A program made the translations under genes and the position numbers. 64,000 nucleotides of DNA from Achromobacter aloeverae (GTDB lineage: Bacteria; Pseudomonadota; Gammaproteobacteria; Burkholderiales; Burkholderiaceae_B): contig NZ_PYAL01000009.1 in assembly GCF_004121055.1 (NCBI RefSeq), positions 340,043-404,042 on the forward strand. The letters are read 5' to 3'. The notes beneath the pieces were generated by a model, which searched no databases, was not told where the DNA came from, and saw only the letters and a program-made list of their open reading frames with translations. Positions 25,665 to 34,514 of this stretch are shown one piece after another. Each line of letters opens with the position of its first letter. Position 1 is the stretch's first letter.

Positions 25665-26089
25665 CAACGACGACGCGGGTCGAACCGATATTCGAGCCGA
25701 TCGACCACACGCGCAGCATCTTCGACCAACTCGGCGGCGAGCCTGGCGTGCGCGCCCTGGTCGACCGTTTCTATGACCTGATGGACGTGGACGCCGACCT
25801 TGCCGACCTGCGCGCCGCGCACGGCCCCAGCCTGGACAGCGCGCGCGACAAGCTGTTCTGGTTCCTGTGCGGCTATTTCGGCGGCCCCGACCATTACGTC
25901 GAGCGTTTCGGCCATCCGCGGCTGCGCGCCCGCCATCTGCCGTTTTCCATCGGCACGCGGGAGCGCGACCAATGGGTGGTCTGCATGGGCCGGGCGATGG
26001 CCGACCAGGGCCTGGACCAGGCATTGATGGATCGTTTGCTGCATTCCTTCTACGGCACCGCGGACTGGATGCGCAATCGTGAGGGTTGA
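25661..26089 (+). CDS. Group II truncated haemoglobin
   Basis: A 142-residue globin of the 2-on-2 class. FDQLGGEPGVRALVDRFYDLM is the usual B-helix entry. FLCGYFGGPDHYVERFGHPRLRARHLPFSIG carries the proximal histidine (RARH) and DQWVVCMGRAM the tryptophan typical of group II. The N-terminal 20 residues extend past the globin core. Group II globins bind oxygen and nitric oxide and are linked to oxidative and nitrosative defence. Its ATG overlaps the upstream permease TGA, and its end overlaps the Kdo kinase start by 11 nt, so the three are one operon despite unlike functions. Confidence 0.92.
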   Translation: MTTTTRVEPIFEPIDHTRSIFDQLGGEPGVRALVDRFYDLMDVDADLADLRAAHGPSLDSARDKLFWFLCGYFGGPDHYVERFGHPRLRARHLPFSIGTRERDQWVVCMGRAMADQGLDQALMDRLLHSFYGTADWMRNREG

Positions 26090-26795
26090 GACCGCCAGGC
26101 TGGCGTGGGAAACGACGCCCGCGGGCGTGATGCTGTACGATGCCGCGCGCATCAGCCGGCCCGGTCCGGACCTTTTCGATCCCGCGGCCTATGGCGACCG
26201 TGCCGAAGCCGTCGCGGCGGGAGGGCGCCAGGCCGCGTGGTTCGTGCACGGCGAGTTCGGCGAGGGCGTGTTGCGCCATTACCGGCGCGGCGGGCTGGTC
26301 GCGCGGATCAGCGACCGCGGCTATTTCTGGCTGGGCGGCGACCGCACCCGCAGCTTCATGGAGTTCCGTCTGCTGGAGTCGCTGTCGGCGCAGGGGCTGC
26401 CGGTGCCCGCGCCCGTGGCCGCCGCCTACTGGCGTCGCGGGCTGAACTACGAGGCCGCCATCATCGTGGAGCGCCTGCCCGACGTGCGGCCGCTGGCGCT
26501 GCTGCTGGACCGCGAGGTCTGGGACGCCGCGGCCGGCGCCGTGGCGCGCCTGCACCAGGCCGGCGTCTGGCATGCGGACCTGAACGCCTACAACATCCTC
26601 ATCGACGGCGAGGGCAAGGCCTGGATCATCGATTTCGATCGGGGGCGGCAGCGCGGCGCCTCGACCGGCGCGCGCCTTGGCAACCTGCGCCGCCTGCGCC
26701 GGTCGCTCGAAAAAGTGGGCGGGGCGCAGGGCCTGGCCTTCTACGACCGGCTCGCGGCCTCCTACCGGCGGCACATGGCCAGCCAACCCGACTGA
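26079..26795 (+). CDS. kdkA: 3-deoxy-D-manno-octulosonic acid kinase
   Basis: A 238-residue kinase of the KdkA family, which phosphorylates the single Kdo of lipid A-Kdo at O-4, as in Haemophilus and Bordetella. The order GEGVLRHYRRGGLVARI, FMEFRLLESLSAQGLPVPAPVAA, VWHADLNAYNILI (catalytic Asp and Asn) and AWIIDFDRGR (metal-binding Asp) is that of KdkA. A GTG at 26079 is the first possible start and gives the usual length; it overlaps the globin gene by 11 nt. The product has no membrane segments and should act on the inner face of the inner membrane. It belongs with lpxO, msbA and the core genes of this window. Confidence 0.9.
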   Translation: MRVETARLAWETTPAGVMLYDAARISRPGPDLFDPAAYGDRAEAVAAGGRQAAWFVHGEFGEGVLRHYRRGGLVARISDRGYFWLGGDRTRSFMEFRLLESLSAQGLPVPAPVAAAYWRRGLNYEAAIIVERLPDVRPLALLLDREVWDAAAGAVARLHQAGVWHADLNAYNILIDGEGKAWIIDFDRGRQRGASTGARLGNLRRLRRSLEKVGGAQGLAFYDRLAASYRRHMASQPD

Positions 26796-26891
26796 CGCGG
26801 CTCGTAAAAACCAATTATCATTTTGCCTTTGGCGCGCCAGGGGAAATCGGGCTGCGGCAGGTCTACAAACTTTCTAGGCAAGGGGCCCTGG

Positions 26892-27995
26892 ATGAGAATC
26901 AACGCGGGTATCCGCTACGCAATGGGGGCGGTACTGGCGACCGCGGTCATGGTGACGGCCCATGCCCAGAACAAGGTCGTCAACGTCTACAACTGGGCCG
27001 AGTACACCGCGCCCGACACCATACCCGGCTTCGAGAAGGCGACCGGCATCAAGGTCCGCTACGACGTCTACGATAACAACGACACCCTGCAGGCCAAGCT
27101 GCTGACCGGCAAGTCCGGCTACGACGTGGTCGTGCCGTCGACCCACTATGCCGCGCGCCAGTTGCAGGGCGGGCTCTTCCAGAAGCTGGACAAGTCCAGG
27201 ATTCCCAATTGGCAGTACCTGGACCCCGACCTGATGGCGCTGGTCGCCACGGTCGATCCCGGCAACCAGTACCTGGTGCCCTGGGGCTACGGCACCAACG
27301 GGCTGGGCTACAACGTGACCAAGGTCCAGCAGATCCTGGGCAAGGACGCGCCGCTGGGCAGCTGGGACATGCTGTTCAAGCCTGAGAACGCCGCCAAGCT
27401 GAAGGACTGCGGCATCTCCATGCTGGACGAGGCGGCGCAGGTATTCCCGGCGGTCCTGCATTACCTGGGCAAGGATCCCAACAGCAGCAATCCGGACGAC
27501 TACAAGGACGCGCTGGAACTCTTGAAGAAAATTCGTCCCTACATCCGTCAGTTCAGTTCGTCGGGCTATATCGATGAGCTGGCCGTGGGGGACCTGTGCA
27601 TGGTCTATGGTTTCTCGGGCGACGTGATGATCGCGCGCAAGCGCGCCAAGGACGCCAAGCAACCGTATGACGTCAACTACTACATTCCGCAGGGCGGCGC
27701 GCCTGCCTGGTTCGACGTGATGGCCATCCCGAAGGATGCCCAGCACGTGGACGAGGCGCTGGCCTTCATCAACTACATCGAGACCCCGCAGGTGCACGCG
27801 GCCATCACCAACACCATGTTCTACCCCAACGCGAACAAAGAGGCGCGCAAGTACGTGGTGAAGGACGTCGCGGACAACCCCATGATCTATCCGCCGCCGG
27901 AAGTCGCCAAGACGCTTTATGTGATCAAGCCGCAGCCGGTGAACATCCTGCGCCTGCAGACCCGCATGTGGGCTGAACTGAAGTCCGGAAGATAA
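26892..27995 (+). CDS. potF: Polyamine ABC transporter substrate-binding protein (PotF type)
   Basis: A 367-residue periplasmic protein. The signal peptide covers about residues 1-25 (RYAMGAVLATAVMVTAHAQ). The mature form starts NKVVNVYNWAEYTAPDTIPGFEKATG, the hallmark of PotF/PotD. YDVVVPSTHYAARQLQGGLFQKLDKSRIPN and LVPWGYGTNGLGYN are also typical, and the acidic and aromatic residues that hold putrescine or spermidine are largely in place. The start at 26892 sits after a weak site (ggccctgg). It is the first gene of potFGHI; the ATPase gene follows after 5 nt. Confidence 0.93.
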   Translation: MRINAGIRYAMGAVLATAVMVTAHAQNKVVNVYNWAEYTAPDTIPGFEKATGIKVRYDVYDNNDTLQAKLLTGKSGYDVVVPSTHYAARQLQGGLFQKLDKSRIPNWQYLDPDLMALVATVDPGNQYLVPWGYGTNGLGYNVTKVQQILGKDAPLGSWDMLFKPENAAKLKDCGISMLDEAAQVFPAVLHYLGKDPNSSNPDDYKDALELLKKIRPYIRQFSSSGYIDELAVGDLCMVYGFSGDVMIARKRAKDAKQPYDVNYYIPQGGAPAWFDVMAIPKDAQHVDEALAFINYIETPQVHAAITNTMFYPNANKEARKYVVKDVADNPMIYPPPEVAKTLYVIKPQPVNILRLQTRMWAELKSGR

Positions 27996-28000
27996 GCAAA

Positions 28001-29128
28001 ATGAGTGACAGCCGTTATCCGGCGCAGCTTCCGGCGGATCCGGACGAGTTCGTCCGGGTTTCCGACCTGGTGAAGATCTTCGGCGACACGGTCGCCGTCC
28101 GTTCGGTCAACCTGAACGTCAAGCGCAACGAAATCTTCGCGCTCCTCGGCAGCTCCGGCTGCGGCAAGTCGACCCTGCTGCGCATGCTGGCGGGCTTCGA
28201 GGAAGCGACGTCCGGGCAGATCCTGCTGGATGGCGAGGACATCACGGCCGTGCCTCCCTACCGGCGCCCGGTCAACATGATGTTCCAGTCCTACGCCTTG
28301 TTCCCGCACATGTCGGTCGAGGCCAATGTCGCTTTCGGCCTGAAGCAGGAAGGCGTGGATCGCGCCGAAATCCACGACCGGGTATTCGAGGCGCTGAACC
28401 TGGTGCAGATGGCGGGCTATGCGCGGCGCAAGCCGCACCAGTTGTCGGGCGGCCAGCAGCAGCGCGTGGCGCTGGCGCGCAGCCTGGTCAAGCGTCCCAA
28501 GCTGCTGCTGCTTGACGAGCCGATGTCGGCGCTGGACAAGCAGATCCGCCAGAAGACCCAGATCGAGCTGGTGCGCATCCTGGAGCAGGTCGGCGTGACC
28601 TGCATCATGGTGACGCACGACCAGGAAGAGGCCATGACCATGGCGCACCGCCTGGCGGTGATGACCGAAGGCCAGATCATCCAGTGCGGCACGCCGCAGG
28701 ATGTCTACGAGTTTCCGAACTCGCGCTTCGTCGCCGGCTTCATCGGCAGCACCAATCTGTTCACGGGCACCATCGTGGTCGACGAGCCCGACCACATCGC
28801 CATCGAAAGCGAGGCGCTGTCGCGCCCGCTTTATGTCAACCATGGCGTGAGCGAGCCGCTGGGCATGCAAGTGCACGTGTCCATACGGCCGGAACGCATC
28901 GTCGTGTCGCGCGAGCGTCCGCAGACCGAGCACAACTGGGCGCACGGCATGGTCACGCACATGGCGTGGATGGGCAGCTACGCGCTGTACCAGATCCGCC
29001 TGGACTCCGGCGCGCAGATCGAGGCCAGCGTGCCGCGCCGCGTGCTGGCGCAAAGCGACGCGCCCGCGGTGGGCGAGGAGGTCCACGCCAGCTGGGGCGC
29101 CGACAGCGCGACGGTGCTGCCCTCATGA
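28001..29128 (+). CDS. potG: Polyamine ABC transporter ATP-binding protein (PotG type)
   Basis: A 375-residue ABC ATPase. Walker A GSSGCGKST is at residues 50-58, the signature LSGGQQQRVALARSL near 148, Walker B LLLLDEPMSALD near 167, and the switch histidine in MVTHDQEEAM. Residues 250-375 form a TOBE-type C-terminal domain found in polyamine and maltose importers. It drives uptake with PotH and PotI. The gene lies 5 nt after potF and its stop overlaps the potH start by 4 nt. Confidence 0.94.
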   Translation: MSDSRYPAQLPADPDEFVRVSDLVKIFGDTVAVRSVNLNVKRNEIFALLGSSGCGKSTLLRMLAGFEEATSGQILLDGEDITAVPPYRRPVNMMFQSYALFPHMSVEANVAFGLKQEGVDRAEIHDRVFEALNLVQMAGYARRKPHQLSGGQQQRVALARSLVKRPKLLLLDEPMSALDKQIRQKTQIELVRILEQVGVTCIMVTHDQEEAMTMAHRLAVMTEGQIIQCGTPQDVYEFPNSRFVAGFIGSTNLFTGTIVVDEPDHIAIESEALSRPLYVNHGVSEPLGMQVHVSIRPERIVVSRERPQTEHNWAHGMVTHMAWMGSYALYQIRLDSGAQIEASVPRRVLAQSDAPAVGEEVHASWGADSATVLPS

Positions 29129-30033
29129 TGCGCCGCCTCCTGCCGTCGGGGCGCGCGCTGGCGGTGGTCCCGCCGTTTCTATGGCTGCTGTTGTTCCTGC
29201 TGCTGCCGTTCCTGCTGGTCCTGAAGATCAGCTTCGCCGATCTCCAGTTCGGCATCCCGCCCTATACGTCCCTGCTGGAATACAAGGAACAGGCGCTGCA
29301 GTTCAGCCTGCACCTGCGCGGCTACGCGCTGTTGTTCACCGACAGCCTGTATTTCGCCACGTACCTGAATTCGGTGAAGATCGCCGCCATCAGTACGCTG
29401 GCCTGCGTGCTGATCGGCTATCCGATGGCGTACTACATCGCCCGGTCGGCGCCCGCCACCCGCAATATCCTGCTGCTGGGCGTGATCCTGCCGTTCTGGA
29501 CCTCGCTGCTGCTGCGCGTCTATGCCTGGGTGGGCATCCTGCGCAACGACGGCTTGCTCAACAAGTTCCTGATGGCCCTGGGCATCATTTCCCAGCCCAT
29601 GGAGATCTATCGCACGGACCTGGCGGTCTATATCGGCATGGTCTATTCCTATCTGCCGTTCTTCATCCTGCCCCTGTACGCCAACCTGGTGAAGATGGAC
29701 CTGCGCCTGCTGGAGGCCGCCTATGACCTGGGCGCCAAGCCGTGGCAAGCCTTCTGGCAGATCACCGTGCCGTTGTCGCGGCCGGGCGTGATCGCCGGCG
29801 CCATGCTGGTCTTCATTCCGGCGGTCGGCGAATACGTGATTCCGGAAATGCTGGGCGGGGCCAATACGCTGATGATGGGCCGCGTGATGTGGAGCGAGTT
29901 CTTCAACAATGCCGATTGGCCCATGGCGGCCTCCGTCACCTGCGTCATGGTGCTGCTGCTGCTGGTGCCGTTGGCGCTGTTCCAATACAACCAGGTCAAG
30001 CAGGCCGACGCGACGCGGGAGGGCAAGCGATGA
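29125..30033 (+). CDS. potH: Polyamine ABC transporter permease (PotH type)
   Basis: A 302-residue membrane protein with six hydrophobic segments. The coupling (EAA) motif that contacts the ATPase is EAAYDLGAKPWQAFWQITVPLSRPGV near residue 196. The periplasmic EYVIPEMLGG motif is typical of PotH/PotB. The start at 29125 gives the family N-terminus and overlaps potG by 4 nt; the stop overlaps potI by 4 nt. Confidence 0.93.
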   Translation: MMRRLLPSGRALAVVPPFLWLLLFLLLPFLLVLKISFADLQFGIPPYTSLLEYKEQALQFSLHLRGYALLFTDSLYFATYLNSVKIAAISTLACVLIGYPMAYYIARSAPATRNILLLGVILPFWTSLLLRVYAWVGILRNDGLLNKFLMALGIISQPMEIYRTDLAVYIGMVYSYLPFFILPLYANLVKMDLRLLEAAYDLGAKPWQAFWQITVPLSRPGVIAGAMLVFIPAVGEYVIPEMLGGANTLMMGRVMWSEFFNNADWPMAASVTCVMVLLLLVPLALFQYNQVKQADATREGKR

Positions 30034-30836
30034 TGCTGCGTCCCAATCCGGTCTTGCGGGCCCTGGCCCTGGGCCTGGGCTTCCTGTTCCTGTATGTGCC
30101 CATCCTCAGCCTGGTGGTGTTTTCCTTCAACGATTCGCCGCTGGTGACCGCGTGGTCGGGCTTTTCCTTCAAGTGGTATGTCTCGCTGTTCCATGATGAT
30201 GCGCTGCTGAGCGCGGCCTGGCTGTCTTTCCGGGTGGCGGCGCTGTCGGCCACGGCGGCCACCGTCATCGGCACCTGGGCCGGCTATGTGCTGGCCCGCA
30301 TGGGCCGCTTCCGCGGCTTTTCGCTTTACCTTGGCATGCTCAGCGCGCCGCTGGTGATCCCGGAAGTGGTGGTCGGCATTTCGTTGCTGCTGATGTTCGT
30401 CGAGGTGCGCAGCCTGGTGGGCTGGCCCGACAACGGCGTGTTCACCATCTGGGTCGGCCACACGACGTTCGCCATGGCCTTCGTGGCCGTGATCATCCAG
30501 TCCCGCGTGCGCGACCTGGACCGGTCGCTGGAAGAGGCGGCGCTGGATCTCGGCGCCACGCCGTTGAAAGTGTTCTTCCTCATCACGCTGCCGCTGATCG
30601 CGCCGGCGCTGGCGTCGGCGTGGCTGCTGTCCTTCACGTTGTCCCTGGACGACGTGATCCTGTCTTCCTTCCTGTCGGGCCCGGGCTACACCACGTTGCC
30701 GCTGGAAGTGTTTTCGCGGGTGCGTCTGGGCCTGAAGCCCGAGGTCAACGCGCTGGCCGCCTTGTTCATCCTGGCTGTCGGCATTTGCGTGATCGTCGCT
30801 AACCGCCTGCAACGCCGCAAGGAGTTTTCCGCATGA
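30030..30836 (+). CDS. potI: Polyamine ABC transporter permease (PotI type)
   Basis: A 268-residue six-segment membrane protein. FLYVPILSLVVFSFNDS at the N-terminus is a PotC/PotI mark, as is the coupling motif EEAALDLGATPLKVFFLITLPLIAPAL and the following LSLDDVILSSFLSGPG. It completes the potFGHI importer. Its end overlaps the next gene, an ArsC/Spx-like protein, by 4 nt. Confidence 0.93.
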   Translation: MMLRPNPVLRALALGLGFLFLYVPILSLVVFSFNDSPLVTAWSGFSFKWYVSLFHDDALLSAAWLSFRVAALSATAATVIGTWAGYVLARMGRFRGFSLYLGMLSAPLVIPEVVVGISLLLMFVEVRSLVGWPDNGVFTIWVGHTTFAMAFVAVIIQSRVRDLDRSLEEAALDLGATPLKVFFLITLPLIAPALASAWLLSFTLSLDDVILSSFLSGPGYTTLPLEVFSRVRLGLKPEVNALAALFILAVGICVIVANRLQRRKEFSA

Positions 30837-31189
30837 CCCAAGTCGTTCTCTATGGCCTCAAGCAGTGCAGCACGTGCGTCAAGGCGCGCACGTGGCTGGG
30901 CGAGCACGGCGTCAGCCACGAATTCATCGACTATCGCGACCATCCCGTGGCGCCGGCCCTCCTGAAGGACTGGGCCGCGCAACTGGGCGGCTGGGAAAAG
31001 CTGGTCAACCGGACCTCCATGACGTGGCGCGCCCTGCCGGAGGAGCGCCGCGGCGCGTCCACCGACGCGCAATGGCTGGCGCTGATCAAGGAATTTCCCG
31101 CCCTGGTGCGCCGTCCCGTCAGCGTCACGCAGGACGGCGCGGTGGCGGTGGGCTTTTCCGAAAAGCGCTACGGCGAGCGCTTCGTCTGA
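30833..31189 (+). CDS. ArsC/Spx/YffB-like thioredoxin-fold protein
   Basis: A 118-residue protein of the ArsC-related Spx/YffB family. The N-terminus VVLYGLKQCSTCVKARTWL carries a CSTC pair at residues 12-15. RRPVSVTQDGAVAVGFSEKRYGERF near the end is the YffB-type close with the conserved RRP. In YffB-type members the role is not well known; true arsenate reductase activity is unlikely without ars genes. It overlaps potI by 4 nt and is thus tied to polyamine uptake, an association also found in related genomes by gene order. Confidence 0.88.
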   Translation: MTQVVLYGLKQCSTCVKARTWLGEHGVSHEFIDYRDHPVAPALLKDWAAQLGGWEKLVNRTSMTWRALPEERRGASTDAQWLALIKEFPALVRRPVSVTQDGAVAVGFSEKRYGERFV

Positions 31190-31213
31190 GGCCGCGTCGG
31201 CTTGCCACGATCC

Positions 31214-32011
31214 ATGGCGCGCACTCCCGGCGAAAATGAGACGGACGCCGCAGGCTTGAAAGCCATGCAAGCCACGGACGCCGCCTACGCCTATCGTGCC
31301 GACTCGGTTGTCGGTCGCGCCTTGCCCGACGCCTTCTTCAACCGCGACGCGCGCCAGCTTGCCCGCGAATTGATAGGCATGGTGCTGCGACGGCGTTACG
31401 GCGATGTGTGGCTGGCGGCGCGCATCATCGAAACCGAAGCCTATTACCTGGTCGAGAAGGGCAGCCATGCCTCCCTGGGATATACGCACAAGCGCCGCGC
31501 CCTGTTCATGGATGGCGGCGTCATCTACATGTACTACGCGCGGGGCGGCGATTCATTGAATTTCAGCGCGGGCGGGCCTGGCAACGCGGTGCTCATCAAG
31601 TCGGCCCATCCCTGGGTGGACGATGTATCGGGCGAGGATGCGCTGGCGCGGATGCAGGCCCTGAACCCGGACGCCCGCGGCGCGGCGCGGGCGCCGCAGC
31701 GCCTGTGCGCGGGCCAGACCCTGCTGTGCCGCGCCCTGGACCTTAAGGTGCCGGAGTGGGATGGGCAGGGCTTCGATCCCGGCCGCCTGTTCGTCGACGA
31801 CGTCGGCGCGCGGCCGGCCCGCCTGTTGCGCACGACGCGCCTGGGGATTCCGCCGGGACGCGACGAACATCTGCCTTATCGCTATGTGGACCCCGCCTAT
31901 GCGCCTTTCTGCACGCGCAACCCGCTGCGACGGGGGCAGGTGGAGGGCAGGGACTATACCTGGGTGACGCGGGGCGGACGGCCTTGCAGGGGCCAGGCCT
32001 CTTCGACCTGA
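31214..32011 (+). CDS. DNA-3-methyladenine glycosylase (AAG/Mpg type)
   Basis: A protein of about 265 residues of the AAG family, which removes alkylated purines in base-excision repair. Visible marks are LPDAFFNRDARQLARELIGMVLRR, ARIIETEAYY with the catalytic glutamate, GSHASLGYTHKRRALFMDGGVIYMYYARGG, FNFSAGG-like LNFSAGGPGNAVLIKSA, and RLCAGQTLLCRAL. The exact start is uncertain: ATGs at 31214 and 31265 both lack a good ribosome site. The shorter form gives the more usual length. It is convergent with the YrbL-like gene, 39 bp away. Confidence 0.88.
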   Translation: MARTPGENETDAAGLKAMQATDAAYAYRADSVVGRALPDAFFNRDARQLARELIGMVLRRRYGDVWLAARIIETEAYYLVEKGSHASLGYTHKRRALFMDGGVIYMYYARGGDSLNFSAGGPGNAVLIKSAHPWVDDVSGEDALARMQALNPDARGAARAPQRLCAGQTLLCRALDLKVPEWDGQGFDPGRLFVDDVGARPARLLRTTRLGIPPGRDEHLPYRYVDPAYAPFCTRNPLRRGQVEGRDYTWVTRGGRPCRGQASST

Positions 32012-32050
32012 CCCCGTCCGGCCTATGTCTCGGCGCTTCGCGCTCTTTCC

Positions 32051-32809
32051 CTACTCGGAGGTCTCGGCAAGCTGGGCACGCTGCGCGCGCAGGGTGCGCG
32101 CCTTCAGGCGCTCGATCATCGCGTCCACCTTGCGTTGGATGCGGCGGCGGTTCAAGGCCTTGCTGAGGATATATATCGGTACGGCCTGCTTGGAGCCGAA
32201 GCCGTCGATGAGATACAGCCCATGCCTGCCCTGGGCGTTTTCGCCCATGACGATGTTGCGCGCGGAAATATCGTTGAGGATGATGTGATGGTCGGCCAGC
32301 GAATCGAAGAAGAACGCCAGTTGCCGGGCCAGCTCGGGCTCCAGTTGGCCGGCGCGCTTGACGATTTCCTCCACCGTGGGGGCCAGGCCGCCTTCGCCGT
32401 CGGAGATTTTTTCCACCAGCACGCCCAGGCCTTGCGAGGTTTCGGCCAGGCCCACGACGCGCGCCATCGGGATCTGCCAGCGGCCGTCCGCGGCATTGTG
32501 CGCGGCCGCGTATTCGGCCAGCTCATGGATGTAGGCGCTATAGGCGCCTTCGCGCTGGAACAGCGCCTTGCTCAGGCGGCGCCAGGGGTGCTTGTTCATG
32601 GTGGCCGCGAAGGCGCGGCGATTCACCACCTTGACCAGCAGGTTGGGCTCGTAGGGGTGCTGGTAGACGCTGCGCTCCGTGCCGGACGCGATGGGGACGA
32701 GTTCGTCCAGCTGCAAGGCGTTAAACGGCAGTCCGTGGCCCGGCACGAACGCAGGAGGGGGAGCGGTCTGGGCGGCCGGTCGATGCCGCTGCAGTGGAAC
32801 TATGCTCAT
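32051..32809 (-). CDS. YrbL-like protein kinase-fold protein
   Basis: A 252-residue protein of the YrbL family (PhoP-network YrbL, kinase-like fold). After a Pro-rich head, ELVPIASGTERSVYQHPYEPNLLVKVV looks like the ATP loop and lysine strand. ADHHIILNDISARNIVMGEN resembles the catalytic loop with Asp and Asn kept but the usual His before Asp replaced. LYLIDGFGSK stands where DFG would be, with the Asp kept. The C-terminus is basic and helical. The target is unknown. It is divergent from rmuC over a 210-bp AT-rich spacer, which holds one TGTTTA half-site but no full PhoP box. Confidence 0.78.
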   Translation of the reverse strand: MSIVPLQRHRPAAQTAPPPAFVPGHGLPFNALQLDELVPIASGTERSVYQHPYEPNLLVKVVNRRAFAATMNKHPWRRLSKALFQREGAYSAYIHELAEYAAAHNAADGRWQIPMARVVGLAETSQGLGVLVEKISDGEGGLAPTVEEIVKRAGQLEPELARQLAFFFDSLADHHIILNDISARNIVMGENAQGRHGLYLIDGFGSKQAVPIYILSKALNRRRIQRKVDAMIERLKARTLRAQRAQLAETSE

Positions 32810-33019
32810 AGAAGCCCAGTGTGATCAGCGCAACAAAAGTGCACTGCCACCTGTTTATGACGAAAATTCAACGGTGGTCGTAGTTTGAACTCGATGTCGC
32901 CCTAGGTGAAGGGATTTTTCACAATTCTGTGGCGTCCTATCCACATAATCGCGCCAATATCAGCGAATTTACCGTTGGAATAGGTGTAATTATTCCGATT
33001 GTTCCATTTTGGAGGCCAT

Positions 33020-34417
33020 TTGCCTAAGTTTTCCTTGGATACCGTGATGTGGCTGTGCCTGGCCGCGTCCATGTTGGCGGCCTTGCTGGCGGCCCTGGCC
33101 TGGCGCCGGCGTCCCGCCGCCGACGGGCGGATGGACCAGTTGCTGGCCGGGCTGGAGAGAATCGAAAAGACGCTGCGCACCGACCTGGCCGACCACCAGC
33201 GCGGGCTGCGCGAGGAGTTCAGCGCGGCCGATCGGGCCCTGCGGCAGGAGCTGGCGCACAGCCATGAGGCCTTGCGCGGGGCGCTGGGTCGGGACGCCCA
33301 GGCGGCGCGCGTGGAGACGGCGGAGTCGCTGGACCGGTTCGCCGGCCAGTTGCGGCAGGAACTGCGTAATCTCATCGACCTCAATGACCGCCGCCTGCTG
33401 GAAGTGCGGCAGGCCGTCGAGCAGCGGCTGGCGGCCTTGCAGGCCGAAAACGCCGCCAAGCTGGAGGAAATGCGGCGCACGGTGGACGACAAGCTGCACG
33501 CCACGCTGGAGCAACGGCTGGGCGCGTCCTTCAAGCTGGTGTCGGACCGCCTGGAGGCCGTCCACAAGGGCCTGGGCGAAATGCAATCCCTGGCCGCCGG
33601 CGTCGGGGACCTCAAGCGGGTGCTGACCAACGTCAAGTCGCGAGGCACCTGGGGCGAGGTGCAACTGGCCCGGCTGCTGGAGGACACCATGACGGCCGAG
33701 CAATATGGCCGCAACGTCAAGCCCGTGCCCGGCAGCGATGCCATCGTCGAATTCGCCATCCGGCTGCCGGGGCGGGGCGAGGGCGGCGAACCGGTCTGGC
33801 TGCCCATAGACGCCAAGTTTCCCAAGGAGGAATACGAACGCCTGACCGCGGCCGAGGAAGCCGCCGACGCCGAAGGGGCGCGGGCAGCGGGCGCGGCGCT
33901 GGCGCGGGCCGTGGAAGTCCAGGCCCGGCTGATCGCCGACAAGTACATCGCGCCGCCGCACACCACCGATTTCGCCATCATGTTCCTGCCTACCGAAGGG
34001 CTGTACGCCGAAGTGCTGCGGCGCCCGGGCGTGCTGGACCGCCTGCATGACCTGCGGGTCAACGTGGCCGGTCCCAGCAACCTGGCGGCCTTGCTCAACA
34101 GCCTGCAGATGGGGTTCCGCACCCTGGCGATCGAGCGCCGTTCGTCCGAGGTGTGGCAGGTCTTGCGGGCGGTGAAGACGGAATTCGGCCGTTTTGGCGA
34201 GTCGCTGGCGGCGGTCAAGCGGACCCTGGAGACCGCGGGCAACAAGATAGGGCAGACGGAGGTGCGCACGCGCGCCATGTTGCGCAGCCTGAAGACCGTG
34301 GAGGCCTTGCCGGACGCGCAGGCCGCGCGTCTGCTGGGCGATGGGGATGCCGAGGGCGGGGAGCAGGGCCTGGAGGAGGGGGAGCAGGAGAGGGAGCGGG
34401 CGCCCGGCGGCGCCTAG
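33020..34417 (+). CDS. rmuC: DNA recombination protein RmuC
   Basis: A protein of about 465 residues. A hydrophobic N-terminal segment (MWLCLAASMLAALLAALAW) anchors it; residues 40-190 are strongly coiled-coil (RLAALQAENAAKLEEMRRTVDDKL); the C-terminal half is the nuclease-like RmuC domain with GTWGEVQLARLLED, VWLPIDAKFPKEEYERL (Asp and Lys of the nuclease core) and YIAPPHTTDFAIMFLPTEGLYAEV. RmuC limits inversions at short inverted repeats. A TTG at 33020 is chosen as start because GGAGG lies 4 nt upstream; GTG 33044 and ATG 33047 are alternatives. The tail is Glu/Gly-rich. A 6-bp dyad GGAATA/TATTCC (32977-32996) precedes it. Confidence 0.9.
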   Translation: MPKFSLDTVMWLCLAASMLAALLAALAWRRRPAADGRMDQLLAGLERIEKTLRTDLADHQRGLREEFSAADRALRQELAHSHEALRGALGRDAQAARVETAESLDRFAGQLRQELRNLIDLNDRRLLEVRQAVEQRLAALQAENAAKLEEMRRTVDDKLHATLEQRLGASFKLVSDRLEAVHKGLGEMQSLAAGVGDLKRVLTNVKSRGTWGEVQLARLLEDTMTAEQYGRNVKPVPGSDAIVEFAIRLPGRGEGGEPVWLPIDAKFPKEEYERLTAAEEAADAEGARAAGAALARAVEVQARLIADKYIAPPHTTDFAIMFLPTEGLYAEVLRRPGVLDRLHDLRVNVAGPSNLAALLNSLQMGFRTLAIERRSSEVWQVLRAVKTEFGRFGESLAAVKRTLETAGNKIGQTEVRTRAMLRSLKTVEALPDAQAARLLGDGDAEGGEQGLEEGEQERERAPGGA

Positions 34418-34514
34418 CCCGGGCCGGGACGTCCCGCGATTCTGCTAAATTGCGGGCTTGCGGTCCGCGTCGCGGACGCGCCGTCCATCATTTCCGTTTC
34501 TTGAGTCCCCGCCC

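Noticed and set aside
30833..31189. Arsenate reductase ArsC
   Set aside because: No ars genes are nearby, and the CSTC pair and ending fit the YffB/Spx branch better.
32810..33019. PhoP box upstream of the YrbL-like gene
   Set aside because: Only one TGTTTA half-site is seen and no second copy at the required spacing.
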